64,000 nt of DNA from Alphaproteobacteria bacterium (GTDB lineage: Bacteria > Pseudomonadota > Alphaproteobacteria > Rickettsiales > JABCZZ01). The notes beneath the pieces are model-generated. The model was not told the DNA's origin, did no database searches, and saw only the letters and a list, made by a program, of their open reading frames with translations. The translations under genes were made by a program, and so were the position numbers. Below are positions 10,253 through 18,658 of this stretch, in pieces; positions within the stretch are counted from its first letter, which is position 1; the number at the start of each line of letters is the position of its first letter. The stretch is from the NCBI GenBank assembly GCA_013289445.1, contig JABCZZ010000005.1, positions 1 through 64,000 of the forward strand. The letters run 5' to 3'.

Positions 10253-13200
10253 ATGGACAGCTTAAGCTACGACAATGATGCAGCGTTGCTGCGCGTAAGC
10301 AAGGAAGCATTTGCTGAAGAAGCGCAATGCGTAAAGCAATTGCATGCGCAGGCCCAGTATTTTTCTGCGAAATCGGCCAGAATTGATGCGCGTACCCGCC
10401 AGTGCATCGAAGCGGTGCGCGCGCGCAAGAAAATCGGTGGCATCGAAGCATTTCAGCAGGAATATAATTTAAGCAGCCAGGAAGGCATCATGCTCATGTG
10501 TCTGGCTGAAGCGCTCCTGCGCATTCCCGATGCGGCGACAGCCGATGCGCTGATCCATGACAAACTTATGTCGGGCGACTGGGACAGGCATATCGGTCTT
10601 GGCCGCCCGTTTCTGGTGAATGTCGGCAGTTGGGGCCTCGAACTGGCAGACAAAGTAACCGATGGCGGCGGTCTTACGCAGTCGGCCGGAGAGTTTATAG
10701 GCGGGCTGATTCATCGGCTGGGCGAGCCTGTGGTGCGCGGCGCACTCAAACAGGCAATGAAATTGATGGGCAGCGTTTTTGTGCTGGCGGGCAGCATGGA
10801 AGTGGCGAAGAAAAAAGCAGCAGCCTTACATAAAAAAGGCTGGCTCTTTTCTTTTGATATGCTGGGCGAAGGGGCACGTTCAGCGGCACAGGCCGAAGAA
10901 TATTTTGGCAAGTACCTTCATGCGATTGAAACGCTTTCTTCCCAGAAAGCATCGTCGCTGTTCGCGCGCGATGGCATTTCAATCAAGCTTTCCGCTTTGC
11001 ATCCGCGTCTGGAGCTAAGACAGTACCGGACGCTGGAAAAAGTACTCATGCCAAAACTGAAAACGCTGGTGCGTGCGGCGGAAAAACAGCAGATATTACT
11101 GACGATTGATGCCGAAGAATCGACCCGGCTGGATATATCACTGATACTATTCAAGGCGTTGTTTACTGATCCGGAATTTGCCCGCTATGAGGGACTTGGC
11201 CTGGCAGTGCAGGCGTATCAGAAACGTGCGGCCTATGTGATTGATTATCTTGCGGCGATTGCAAAACATACGGGCAAACGTATTGCATTGCGGCTCGTAA
11301 AAGGGGCGTATTGGGACAGTGAGATCAAACGCGCTCAGGCTGATGGTCTGGCCGATTACCCGGTTTTTACAAGCAAAGCTCATACGGATATTTCATATCT
11401 TGCCTGTGCGGCTAAGTTACTTAAGCAGCCGCGTTATTTTTATCCGCAATTTGCCACGCATAATGCACGCAGCATCGCAAGCATTCTGGAAATGGCTGAG
11501 GATAATGAATATGAATTTCAGCGGCTCTACGGCATGGGGGAAGCTTTATACGAGGTAGTGCTGGCTGAATCTAAACGTCCTTGTCGCATTTATGCGCCTG
11601 TCGGTACGCCGGCACATCTGCTTTCCTATCTCATTCGCCGCATTCTTGAAAACGGCGCCAATAATTCATTCGTACGCGGGCTTTACGATGCGCCTATAGA
11701 AATACTTTCAGCCGATCCGCTGTCCTCTAAACAGGCAGCCACCGCAACGTTGCCGTTGCCGCAAGCGCTCTATCCCGATCGCAAGAATTCGCGAGGATAT
11801 GACCTGGGCAATTGTGCCGAGTTGATAGCGCTTACCAAAAATATCGCTACCGCTGCGCAGAAGCCGCAAAAACTCCAAACCGCAACGAAAGCGGATTGCG
11901 ATAAGGCATTTATACGTGCGCAGGAGGCTTTTGCCGCATGGAACGCCATAGACCGCGCCAGTTGTCTTGAGCGTATTGCCGAATGTTATGAAAAAAATGC
12001 CGATACGTTGATGGCGCTTTGTGTGCAGGAAGCGGGCAAGACGATTGCCGACAGCATTGCCGAAGTGCGTGAAGCCATCGATTACTGTCGTTATTACGCC
12101 GAGCAGGCGCGCCGGATTCTCATGCCATCGGTGCTGCACGGCCCAAGCGGCGAGCGTAATCTGCTCAGTTTGCATCCGCGTGGAACTATCGTTGCCATTA
12201 GCCCGTGGAATTTTCCTCTCGCCATATTTACCGGGCAAATTGTTGCAGCACTGGTTACAGGCAATTGTGTTATCGCCAAGCCAGCTGAACAGACTCCCGC
12301 CATTGCTGCACTGGCTGTTAAGCTTATGCACGGAGCGGGCGTACCGCAAGGGGCGTTGCAACTCCTCTGCGGCAGTGGCGAAGAGATAGGTCAGCGTTTG
12401 GTAAAGGACGAACGCACGGATGGCGTGGTTTTTACTGGCTCTACTGCGGCTGCCTTCTTGATTAATCAGGTTTTGGCTGCGCGCAAGGCGGCCATTGCGC
12501 CGCTGATTGCTGAAACCGGCGGGCAGAATTGCATGATTGTCGATAGCTCGGCGCTCATCGAGCAGACGGTGGATGATATCATACTCTCCGCGTTTGGCAG
12601 TGCAGGCCAGCGTTGCTCGGCTTTGCGCGTTGTATTCGTGCAGGAAGAAATTGCCGATGCATTGCTTAGCGTGCTGGCGGGTGCGATGGAGCAGTTGCGG
12701 ATCGGATCGGCTACGGATGTGAGTATGGATATTGGCCCGGTCATCGACAAAGAGGCCTATGACAATCTCCTGCGGCATATCAAAAGGCTCAAAAAAGACG
12801 CCAAGCTGATTGCCGTGACCAAACTGCCGCGGGATGCCTCTTCTACGCGGCTGGTGGCGCCGCATGTCTTCGAGATAGCGTCTATCGATGTGCTTGAAGG
12901 CGAGGTGTTCGGCCCGGTGCTGCATGTCGTGCGCTTTAAGGAGCGCGCGCTCGATAAAGTCATCGCGCAGGTCAATTCTACCGGCTACGGATTAACGTTT
13001 GGCATTCAGAGCCGCATCGATGAAAAAATCCGTGAGATTACCGCGCGTATCAAAGCCGGAAATATTTATATCAACCGCTCGATGATTGGTGCCACGGTAG
13101 GCGTGCATCCCTTTGGCGGCATGGGACTCTCAGGCACCGGGCCCAAAGCGGGCGGTCCTCATTACCTGCAGCGTTTCTGTGTGGAGAAAACCGTAAGCGT

Positions 13201-13255
13201 CAATACTGCAGCGGTGGGCGGCAATCTTGAATTACTGGTGGGCAGGCCTGACTAA
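10253..13255 (+). CDS. putA: Bifunctional proline dehydrogenase / P5C dehydrogenase
   Basis: A 1000-residue PutA that oxidises proline to glutamate in two steps. There is no ribbon-helix-helix domain at the N terminus, so this is the short form that cannot repress its own gene. The FAD-binding PRODH barrel spans about residues 180-480 (GISIKLSALHPRLE; LRLVKGAYWDSEIK; YAPVGTPAHLLSYLIRRILE). The P5CDH domain spans about 540-985, with the catalytic Cys at residue 788 (SAGQRCSALR) and ETGGQNCMIVDSSAL, where Cys replaces the more usual Ala. It begins 11 bp after the thioredoxin gene behind a GC-rich AAGGCGGGCGGG ribosome site, so it may be transcribed from the System II operon. Confidence 0.97.
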   Translation: MDSLSYDNDAALLRVSKEAFAEEAQCVKQLHAQAQYFSAKSARIDARTRQCIEAVRARKKIGGIEAFQQEYNLSSQEGIMLMCLAEALLRIPDAATADALIHDKLMSGDWDRHIGLGRPFLVNVGSWGLELADKVTDGGGLTQSAGEFIGGLIHRLGEPVVRGALKQAMKLMGSVFVLAGSMEVAKKKAAALHKKGWLFSFDMLGEGARSAAQAEEYFGKYLHAIETLSSQKASSLFARDGISIKLSALHPRLELRQYRTLEKVLMPKLKTLVRAAEKQQILLTIDAEESTRLDISLILFKALFTDPEFARYEGLGLAVQAYQKRAAYVIDYLAAIAKHTGKRIALRLVKGAYWDSEIKRAQADGLADYPVFTSKAHTDISYLACAAKLLKQPRYFYPQFATHNARSIASILEMAEDNEYEFQRLYGMGEALYEVVLAESKRPCRIYAPVGTPAHLLSYLIRRILENGANNSFVRGLYDAPIEILSADPLSSKQAATATLPLPQALYPDRKNSRGYDLGNCAELIALTKNIATAAQKPQKLQTATKADCDKAFIRAQEAFAAWNAIDRASCLERIAECYEKNADTLMALCVQEAGKTIADSIAEVREAIDYCRYYAEQARRILMPSVLHGPSGERNLLSLHPRGTIVAISPWNFPLAIFTGQIVAALVTGNCVIAKPAEQTPAIAALAVKLMHGAGVPQGALQLLCGSGEEIGQRLVKDERTDGVVFTGSTAAAFLINQVLAARKAAIAPLIAETGGQNCMIVDSSALIEQTVDDIILSAFGSAGQRCSALRVVFVQEEIADALLSVLAGAMEQLRIGSATDVSMDIGPVIDKEAYDNLLRHIKRLKKDAKLIAVTKLPRDASSTRLVAPHVFEIASIDVLEGEVFGPVLHVVRFKERALDKVIAQVNSTGYGLTFGIQSRIDEKIREITARIKAGNIYINRSMIGATVGVHPFGGMGLSGTGPKAGGPHYLQRFCVEKTVSVNTAAVGGNLELLVGRPD

Positions 13256-13275
13256 GGCTGCGACACTAAGGGCTG

Positions 13276-13869
13276 CTACGGTGCAGGTTTATCACGCCAG
13301 AGCTGCTCGATGCGGTCATCACGGCCGCATCCGCCACGGTACATTTTGTAGCGTAGCTTGTTCTTGATGTAATAGTCCTGGTGATAATCTTCTGCCGGAA
13401 AAAATTCTGAGGCCGGCGTGATAACGGTGGCGAGATCTTGCTTAAATAAAGCCTTCACCTTTGTTTTGGAAGCCTCGGCAAGCGCCTTCTGCTCCGGGCT
13501 ATGATAGAAAATGCCGGCGCGATATTGCGAGCCTTTGTCGCAGAACTGGCCGTATTCATCGAGCGGATCAATATTGTGCCAGAAGATGTCAAGTAACTGG
13601 GCATAGGTGACTTTCGCCGGGTCATAAGTGACTTCAATGGCTTCGACATGACCGGTGCTGCCCGATGACACTTCCTCATAGCTCGGATTTCTGACATGGC
13701 CGCCCGTATAACCGGAGACGACCTTGCTTACGCCGGGAATAGTGGAAAACTCTGCATCCATGCACCAGAAACATCCCCCGGCGAAGGTCGCGGTTTCGTT
13801 ATGGGTTTCAGCCATGACAGCTCCTGCAGCGAATAGAAAGAATAACGCGAAAAGAGGCTTCAGCGCCAT
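13276..13869 (-). CDS. msrA: Peptide methionine sulfoxide reductase MsrA, exported
   Basis: A 197-residue protein that repairs oxidised methionine (S-sulfoxide) residues. The frame is open further upstream, but the ATG at 13869 gives a good signal peptide (MALKPLFALFFLFAAGAVMA), which points to a periplasmic enzyme. Next comes the family signature TFAGGCFWCMDAEF with the catalytic Cys, then GYTGGHVRNPSYEEV, HVEAIEVTYDP, DQ-region equivalents (GSQYRAGIFYHS) and a C-terminal Cys (RGGCGRDD) that could act as resolving Cys. It starts 4 bp after the stop of the small exported gene at 13874-14161, so the two are probably co-transcribed. Confidence 0.95.
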   Translation of the reverse strand: MALKPLFALFFLFAAGAVMAETHNETATFAGGCFWCMDAEFSTIPGVSKVVSGYTGGHVRNPSYEEVSSGSTGHVEAIEVTYDPAKVTYAQLLDIFWHNIDPLDEYGQFCDKGSQYRAGIFYHSPEQKALAEASKTKVKALFKQDLATVITPASEFFPAEDYHQDYYIKNKLRYKMYRGGCGRDDRIEQLWRDKPAP

Positions 13870-13873
13870 TGCT

Positions 13874-14161
13874 TTAATGTGCGCCGCGAATGGTGTCGGG
13901 CTGCAGGTTCGGCGTACTGAAGGCGGCGTTGCTCGGATCGTAACGATTGGGAGCCGGGGCCTCGGGTGTTTCCTGCTGGTAGCTGAGCGGCTGGCCGGGT
14001 TCAAAAACAATCGTAGGCATTTTTTCATCCGGATCGGCAAAGTCCTGTGCCTTCGTCGGGGTGTTCATGGTCTTATCATCTTCAGAAAAAGCGGAAGCGC
14101 TTACAAGGCCAAAGGTAGCAAATGCCAGAGCTGCAATAAGTGCCAGACGTAACGATTGCAT
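13874..14161 (-). CDS. Small exported protein of unknown function upstream of msrA
   Basis: A 95-residue protein with a clear signal peptide (MQSLRLALIAALAFATFGLVSASA) and a short, Pro- and acid-rich mature part (PDEKMPTIVFEPGQPLSYQQ). I chose the ATG at 14161 because a GGAG lies about 8 bp upstream; ATG 14167 is too close to it. I do not recognise the family. It is separated from msrA by only 4 bp, so it may work with or be regulated with the periplasmic methionine repair enzyme. No cysteines occur in the mature part. Confidence 0.7.
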   Translation of the reverse strand: MQSLRLALIAALAFATFGLVSASAFSEDDKTMNTPTKAQDFADPDEKMPTIVFEPGQPLSYQQETPEAPAPNRYDPSNAAFSTPNLQPDTIRGAH

Positions 14162-14265
14162 ATTCATTCTCCATGAAATTGGATGCAGAGCATACCACGT
14201 CTCTTCAGGGTATGGCAAATGAAAGCACATACGCCGACCCGCCTAAATTCTGCGCAAATGCAGCT

Positions 14266-17200
14266 TTACGCGGCTTCGGCAAATCCGGCTACGCCTTCAA
14301 GGGCGGGAATCTGCATAAGTATTTCTGGCGTAAGCGCATATTGGCCGGGCAGGGCAATTTCCGCCTTTTTACTGTCTGCCAGCTGTGCCCACAGCGTGAT
14401 GCGTGTGCCGACACCATTGGCTTCGCCAATAAGCTTGCGCAGTTGAGGAAGCACGCGTTCCGAATCAATGGTGATGCGGATTTTTTTGGGCATGCCCGCA
14501 GATTTCACTGAGGCGATGGCTTCTTCGAGCGGTTGCAGAGATTGCAAAATCAGGCGTGCGCCCGATTCTTCACGTTTGCCGTCGACCTGCGCTACGATCA
14601 TGGCGCCGCCTTCAAGCAGCGGGCGATAGCGGTTAAGAATCTCTTCTTTAAACACCGACATTTCGAAGACGCTGGTTTCGTCGGAGAGTGTCACGAAGGC
14701 GAAACGGCCTTTTTCCGATGAACGGATTTTAATTTTACTCACCAGTCCGGCAATTTTAAATGAACTGTAAGCAGTACCGAGGAAACTGGCGAATTTGCTG
14801 GAAGGTACGACGCCAAGGCGCTTTAACACGCCGCGATAGCCTTGTATGGGATGAGAAGAGAGATAAAAACCCAGCGCCTCGTTCTCGCATTCCATGCGCT
14901 CACTCAGCTTCCAATCATCCGTAGGGGTTAAGGCGGGCAGGGTCGCAGGTATGTCAGAGCTGTTGCCACCAAAAAGACTCGTCTGCTTGCTTTCTTTTTC
15001 ACGCGTGGCCGTATTGTTGTAGGCGATGATGGTATCAAGTGATTCAAAAAGCTGCCTGCGGTTGCGGTGCAACGAATCGAAGGCACCTGACTTCACCAGA
15101 AATTCCATCTGGCGGCGGTTCATCACGCGCGCATCCAGCCTGGAGGCAAGATCCCAGATGGATTTAAACGGGCCACCTTGCGCGCGTTCGGCCACCAGCA
15201 ATTTCATTGCTTCCTCACCGACATTTCTCACCGCCGATAGTCCGTAACGAATCGCACTCTCTCCTTCAGGAGCGAAATAGACATCCGACGCATTAATATC
15301 AGGTGGCAGCAATTTAATGTTCTCACGCACTGCCTCTTCGCGGAATATCGAAAGCTTGTCGGTGTTCTGCATGTCGTAGGTCATCGACGCGGCGAAGAAT
15401 TCTACCGGATAATTCGCTTTCATGTAGGCGGTCTGATAAGAAATCACAGCGTAGGCGGCAGCATGCGATTTGTTGAATCCATATTCAGCGAATTTGGCGA
15501 TGAGATCGAAAATGCCCGTCGCCTGTGCTTGCGGCACGCCGTTTACCACGGCACGCTGCACGAAAATATTGCGTTGCGCTTCCATCTCGGCGCGGATTTT
15601 CTTACCCATCGCGCGGCGCAGCAGATCGGCTTCGCCCAAGCTGTAGCCCGCAAGTAACTGAGCGATTTGCATCACCTGCTCCTGATAGATGATGACGCCG
15701 AACGTTTCCTTGAGTATCTGCTCAAGCTTGGGATGCAGATATTCCGGCTTTTCTTGCCCGTGTTTGCGGTTGATGTAGGTGGGGATGTTGTCCATCGGGC
15801 CCGGGCGGTAAAGTGCGCCCAGCGCGATCAAATCTTCCAAGCAGTCGGGTTTGAGGCGCTTGAGCGAATCGCGCATGCCCTGGCCTTCAAACTGGAACAC
15901 GCCCACCGTGCTGCCCAGACCCAGCATCGTATAGGTCTTAAGATCGCCCTCGGGAAGTTTGAGCAGATCGATCGCGATGCCGCGCCGCGCCACAAGATCG
16001 ACGGCATTTTTAAGTACGGTGAGCGTCTTCAGTCCCAGAAAGTCGAACTTCACCAGCCCGGCGATTTCAGCGTATTTCATCGAATATTGCACGACGCGCA
16101 TGTCTGACTTGGGATCGCGATACATCGGCACCAGTTCTTCCAGCGAACGATCGGCAATGACCACGCCCGCTGCGTGGGTGGAGGCGTGGCGGTTGAGTCC
16201 CTCGAGCTTGAGCGCAATATCCATCATACGTGCGACGGATTCGTCTTCATCCACCGCCTTCTGCAGTGCTGGTTCTATCTCAAGGGCCTGGGCGAGTGTG
16301 ACGGGCTGCGCCGGATTATTGGGCACAAATTTACAGATGTTGTCGACCTGGCCATAGGGCAGCTGCAGCACGCGACCGACATCGCGCAGCACGGCGCGTG
16401 CCTGGAGTTTTCCGAAGGTAATGATCTGCGCTACGCGATCGGCGCCGTATTTTTCCTGCACGTAGCTGATGACTTCATCGCGCCGATCCTGACAGAAATC
16501 GACGTCGAAGTCGGGCATGGAAACGCGTTCAGGATTGAGAAAGCGTTCAAACAGCAAGCCGTATTTAAGCGGGTCGAGATCGGTGATGGAAAGCGCCCAT
16601 GCGACCACCGAGCCGGCACCCGATCCGCGGCCCGGCCCCACGGGTATATCATGTTCCTTACTCCAGCGTATGAAGTCCGACACGATAAGGAAGTAGCCGG
16701 GAAACTGCATTTTGATGATGGTCTGCATCTCAAACTCGAGACGCTCGCGGTAAGGTGCGGCCACGCGTTCACGCTCAGCGTCATTCATGCCCTCAGCAAA
16801 CACATGATTCTCAAGCCGAACGACAAGGCCCGCGCGCGCCTGCGCACGCAGCAGTTCCGCTTCATCTTCGGCGAATTTAGGCAAGATGGGCTGGCGCGCC
16901 GCTGCCATCACCGCACAACGTCTGGCGATGGCAAGCGTGTTTTCAATTGCTTCGGGAATATCCGCAAACAATGCGCACATCTTTTCTGCTGATTTGAAAT
17001 GATGCTGTGGCGTTAGTCGCCGGCGCTCGGTTTCAGTGACATAGCGTCCATCGGCAATGCAGAGCAGTGCATCATGCGCCGCATACATATCTTCGCTAGC
17101 GAAATAGATGTCATTGGTGGCGACAAGAGGAATGTTATGCATTTGCGCAAGTTCGATGAAGCCGCGCTCAATGCGTTTTTCTTCCTCAACTCCGTGACGC

Positions 17201-17730
17201 ATAAGCTCGATATACAAACGTCCGGGAAACCATTGCATAAACTGCAATAACATCTGCTCGGCAGCATCCCTGCGGCCGGAAAGCAATCGCTTTCCAAGCG
17301 CACCTTTGATGCCCGAAGTCAGCGCAATCAGTCCTTCGGTGCGTCCTTCAAGATCCGCGTAATTTAGCAGCGGCGCACGGTCGTCGGCAGGCTGCAGATA
17401 GGCCTTGCTGCACAGCCGGATGAGATTGTGATAGCCGGTTTCGTTCTTAGCGAGCAGCAGAAGCTGGTCGGGCTCGGGCTGCACACCGGAGCGGTTATCA
17501 TTCTGCTCCATAGCGACAAAAGACAGGATGCTGCCGATGATGGGCTGCACACCTGCGCCAGCAGCGGTGAGCGAGAAATCGAGCGAGGCAAAGAGATTAT
17601 TGTTATCGGTAAGTGCCAGCGCCGGCATGTGGCAGGCGACTGCCAGCTCGGTAAGCTGTTTGATGCGCATGGCGCCTTCGAGCAGGGAATACGTGCTGCG
17701 CGCGCGCAGATGAACAAACGATGCAGGCAT
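14266..17730 (-). CDS. dnaE: DNA polymerase III alpha subunit
   Basis: A 1154-residue replicative polymerase, the usual length for DnaE1. The N-terminal PHP domain (FVHLRARSTYSLLEGAM; ALTDNNNLFASLDF) is followed by the palm with the catalytic aspartates in MPDFDVDFCQDRRDEV and PVGPGRGSGAGSVVAWAL, the thumb and fingers (FGVIYQEQVMQIA-type region; GKKIRAEMEAQ), a helix-hairpin-helix region, and a C-terminal OB fold (FKIAGLVSKIKIRSSEKGRF). It replicates the chromosome with beta clamp and epsilon. It stands alone, 104 bp upstream of the msrA gene pair on the same strand. Confidence 0.97.
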   Translation of the reverse strand: MPASFVHLRARSTYSLLEGAMRIKQLTELAVACHMPALALTDNNNLFASLDFSLTAAGAGVQPIIGSILSFVAMEQNDNRSGVQPEPDQLLLLAKNETGYHNLIRLCSKAYLQPADDRAPLLNYADLEGRTEGLIALTSGIKGALGKRLLSGRRDAAEQMLLQFMQWFPGRLYIELMRHGVEEEKRIERGFIELAQMHNIPLVATNDIYFASEDMYAAHDALLCIADGRYVTETERRRLTPQHHFKSAEKMCALFADIPEAIENTLAIARRCAVMAAARQPILPKFAEDEAELLRAQARAGLVVRLENHVFAEGMNDAERERVAAPYRERLEFEMQTIIKMQFPGYFLIVSDFIRWSKEHDIPVGPGRGSGAGSVVAWALSITDLDPLKYGLLFERFLNPERVSMPDFDVDFCQDRRDEVISYVQEKYGADRVAQIITFGKLQARAVLRDVGRVLQLPYGQVDNICKFVPNNPAQPVTLAQALEIEPALQKAVDEDESVARMMDIALKLEGLNRHASTHAAGVVIADRSLEELVPMYRDPKSDMRVVQYSMKYAEIAGLVKFDFLGLKTLTVLKNAVDLVARRGIAIDLLKLPEGDLKTYTMLGLGSTVGVFQFEGQGMRDSLKRLKPDCLEDLIALGALYRPGPMDNIPTYINRKHGQEKPEYLHPKLEQILKETFGVIIYQEQVMQIAQLLAGYSLGEADLLRRAMGKKIRAEMEAQRNIFVQRAVVNGVPQAQATGIFDLIAKFAEYGFNKSHAAAYAVISYQTAYMKANYPVEFFAASMTYDMQNTDKLSIFREEAVRENIKLLPPDINASDVYFAPEGESAIRYGLSAVRNVGEEAMKLLVAERAQGGPFKSIWDLASRLDARVMNRRQMEFLVKSGAFDSLHRNRRQLFESLDTIIAYNNTATREKESKQTSLFGGNSSDIPATLPALTPTDDWKLSERMECENEALGFYLSSHPIQGYRGVLKRLGVVPSSKFASFLGTAYSSFKIAGLVSKIKIRSSEKGRFAFVTLSDETSVFEMSVFKEEILNRYRPLLEGGAMIVAQVDGKREESGARLILQSLQPLEEAIASVKSAGMPKKIRITIDSERVLPQLRKLIGEANGVGTRITLWAQLADSKKAEIALPGQYALTPEILMQIPALEGVAGFAEAA

Positions 17731-17790
17731 GTCTCTTGTCTAACAAACCTTATCATCGCTCACAAGCAATCAATCTACAAGGTCAGCAAA

Positions 17791-17820
17791 CAAAAAAATG
17801 CGGCCTTAAAAGACCGCATG
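17791..17820 (-). terminator. Rho-independent terminator of the 57-residue gene
   Basis: Read on the minus strand, a hairpin ATGCGG-TCTTTTAAGG-CCGCAT (stem at 17798-17803 and 17814-17819, extendable past one mismatch) runs directly into a run of seven T. It lies about 57 bp downstream of the stop at 17877 and 60 bp upstream of dnaE, so it should end transcripts of the small gene before dnaE. Confidence 0.75.
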
Positions 17821-17876
17821 AGTTGTGGCGCAGGGCGCCAGTTCACCGGATGGGCAGGGAGCCACCGCGGCGAAAA

Positions 17877-18050
17877 CTAAAAATTTGACGACGAGAATAT
17901 AGTTCGCGTGTAGGGGAGGTTAAAACTATCGCCGCCTGCATAATATGCCTGGTCGACCGGCGAGCCGGTGCTGACGCTGCAGGCATTCATGACGACGGTA
18001 AGAAGCAGGAGCATGCTTAGCGTAAAAATATTTCTAGAGGTCTGCGGCAT
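17877..18050 (-). CDS. Small lipoprotein-like or exported peptide, 57 residues
   Basis: A short gene with an excellent Shine-Dalgarno (GGAGG, 5 bp before ATG 18050) and its own terminator, both arguing that it is real. The product has a hydrophobic signal (NIFTLSMLLLLTVVMNAC) ending at a Cys. MNAC is a poor match to a lipobox because position -3 is Met, so lipidation is uncertain. The mature part is about 33 residues and aromatic near the end (SFNLPYTRTIF). I do not recognise the family. Confidence 0.7.
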   Translation of the reverse strand: MPQTSRNIFTLSMLLLLTVVMNACSVSTGSPVDQAYYAGGDSFNLPYTRTIFSSSNF

Positions 18051-18412
18051 AAAATCCTCCACGTGGTGTGCCGCCACTTACTTATCCGCTGTAGCTGCAA
18101 ATCAGTACCGTTGAAACGGTGCTGGACACATGTAGTCGTTGCAAGCCATCACAAATAATCATCTAATATTATGTTTATTAATGCGAATCGGCATTCCTAT
18201 TTTGCTGCATTCCGACCCGGCGCCTTAGGAAACACTTGTTTTTATAACTATATTTGGTAGGGTTAAAAGATGCGCCCCAACAAAATATAGTGAGTAAAAA
18301 CAGCGAAAATGAAGTTTTTGCCTGAATTTCCGCCATATTGTTTTTTTATGCCTTTGTCATCAAGCTGTAACGACGATTTGCTATAGTCGCCTATGTATTA
18401 AAGGAGACCGTC
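18051..18412 (+). other. Intergenic region with palindrome and Pho promoter
   Basis: About 360 bp lie between the divergent small genes. It contains a perfect palindrome ACCGTT-GA-AACGGT at 18107-18120, which may be an operator for the minus-strand gene, then about 230 bp of AT-rich sequence in which I see no credible coding frame, and finally the Pho box and -10 element described separately. Confidence 0.5.
18354..18387 (+). promoter_or_regulatory. PhoB-type promoter (Pho box plus -10)
   Basis: Two 7-bp direct repeats spaced by 4 bp, TTGTCAT-CAAG-CTGTAAC (18354-18371), closely match the PhoB site pattern CTGTCAT-N4-CTGTCAT/CTGTAAC. A TATAGT -10 hexamer follows at 18382-18387, 10 bp after the second repeat, which is the arrangement in which PhoB replaces the -35 contact. 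Transcription would start near 18394, ahead of the 41-codon ORF at 18413 and in the direction of phoR-pst. This predicts induction under phosphate limitation. Confidence 0.75.
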
Positions 18413-18538
18413 ATGCACACGCCGCATCGTAACGCTTCCGCCAAAGCCCTCGCAGCCGCCAACCACACGCGGTTTGCCTTATTTGCCTCTATGTCGGTGC
18501 TCACCTTTGTGCTTTCGCTCCTGCTGCTGAAAATCTGA
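18413..18538 (+). CDS. 41-residue single-span membrane peptide under a Pho promoter
   Basis: ATG 18413 is preceded by AAGGAG (18401-18406) at good spacing and lies about 20 bp after the predicted start of a Pho-box transcript. The peptide begins MHTPHRNASAKALAAANHTR and ends in one hydrophobic helix (FALFASMSVLTFVLSLLLLK), followed by Ile and a TGA. It has a basic N-terminal part, so it should sit in the membrane with that part in the cytoplasm. I know no family for it. Its position ahead of phoR suggests a small regulator or accessory of the phosphate response, but this is inference. Confidence 0.65.
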   Translation: MHTPHRNASAKALAAANHTRFALFASMSVLTFVLSLLLLKI

Positions 18539-18600
18539 TATCCCGCTTTATTAAGTTTCATGACGCGTTGAACTGAAAGTACGACGCAAAATTCCTATGG

Positions 18601-18618
18601 CGATTGCGCCAGCAATCG
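18601..18618 (+). other. Hairpin between the Pho leader ORF and phoR
   Basis: A perfect 7-bp stem with a 4-base loop, CGATTGC-GCCA-GCAATCG, sits 62 bp after the 41-codon ORF and 40 bp before phoR. No T run follows, so it is not a standard terminator. It could protect or separate an upstream transcript from phoR-pst. Confidence 0.45.
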
Positions 18619-18658
18619 GGCAGAATACGGCGCCAAGACAGAAACATAATCGGGAAAT

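Noticed and set aside
11708..12925. Long open frame of about 405 codons on the minus strand
   Set aside because: It lies wholly inside putA, whose protein matches its family end to end. The antisense translation has no recognisable motifs and is a composition effect.
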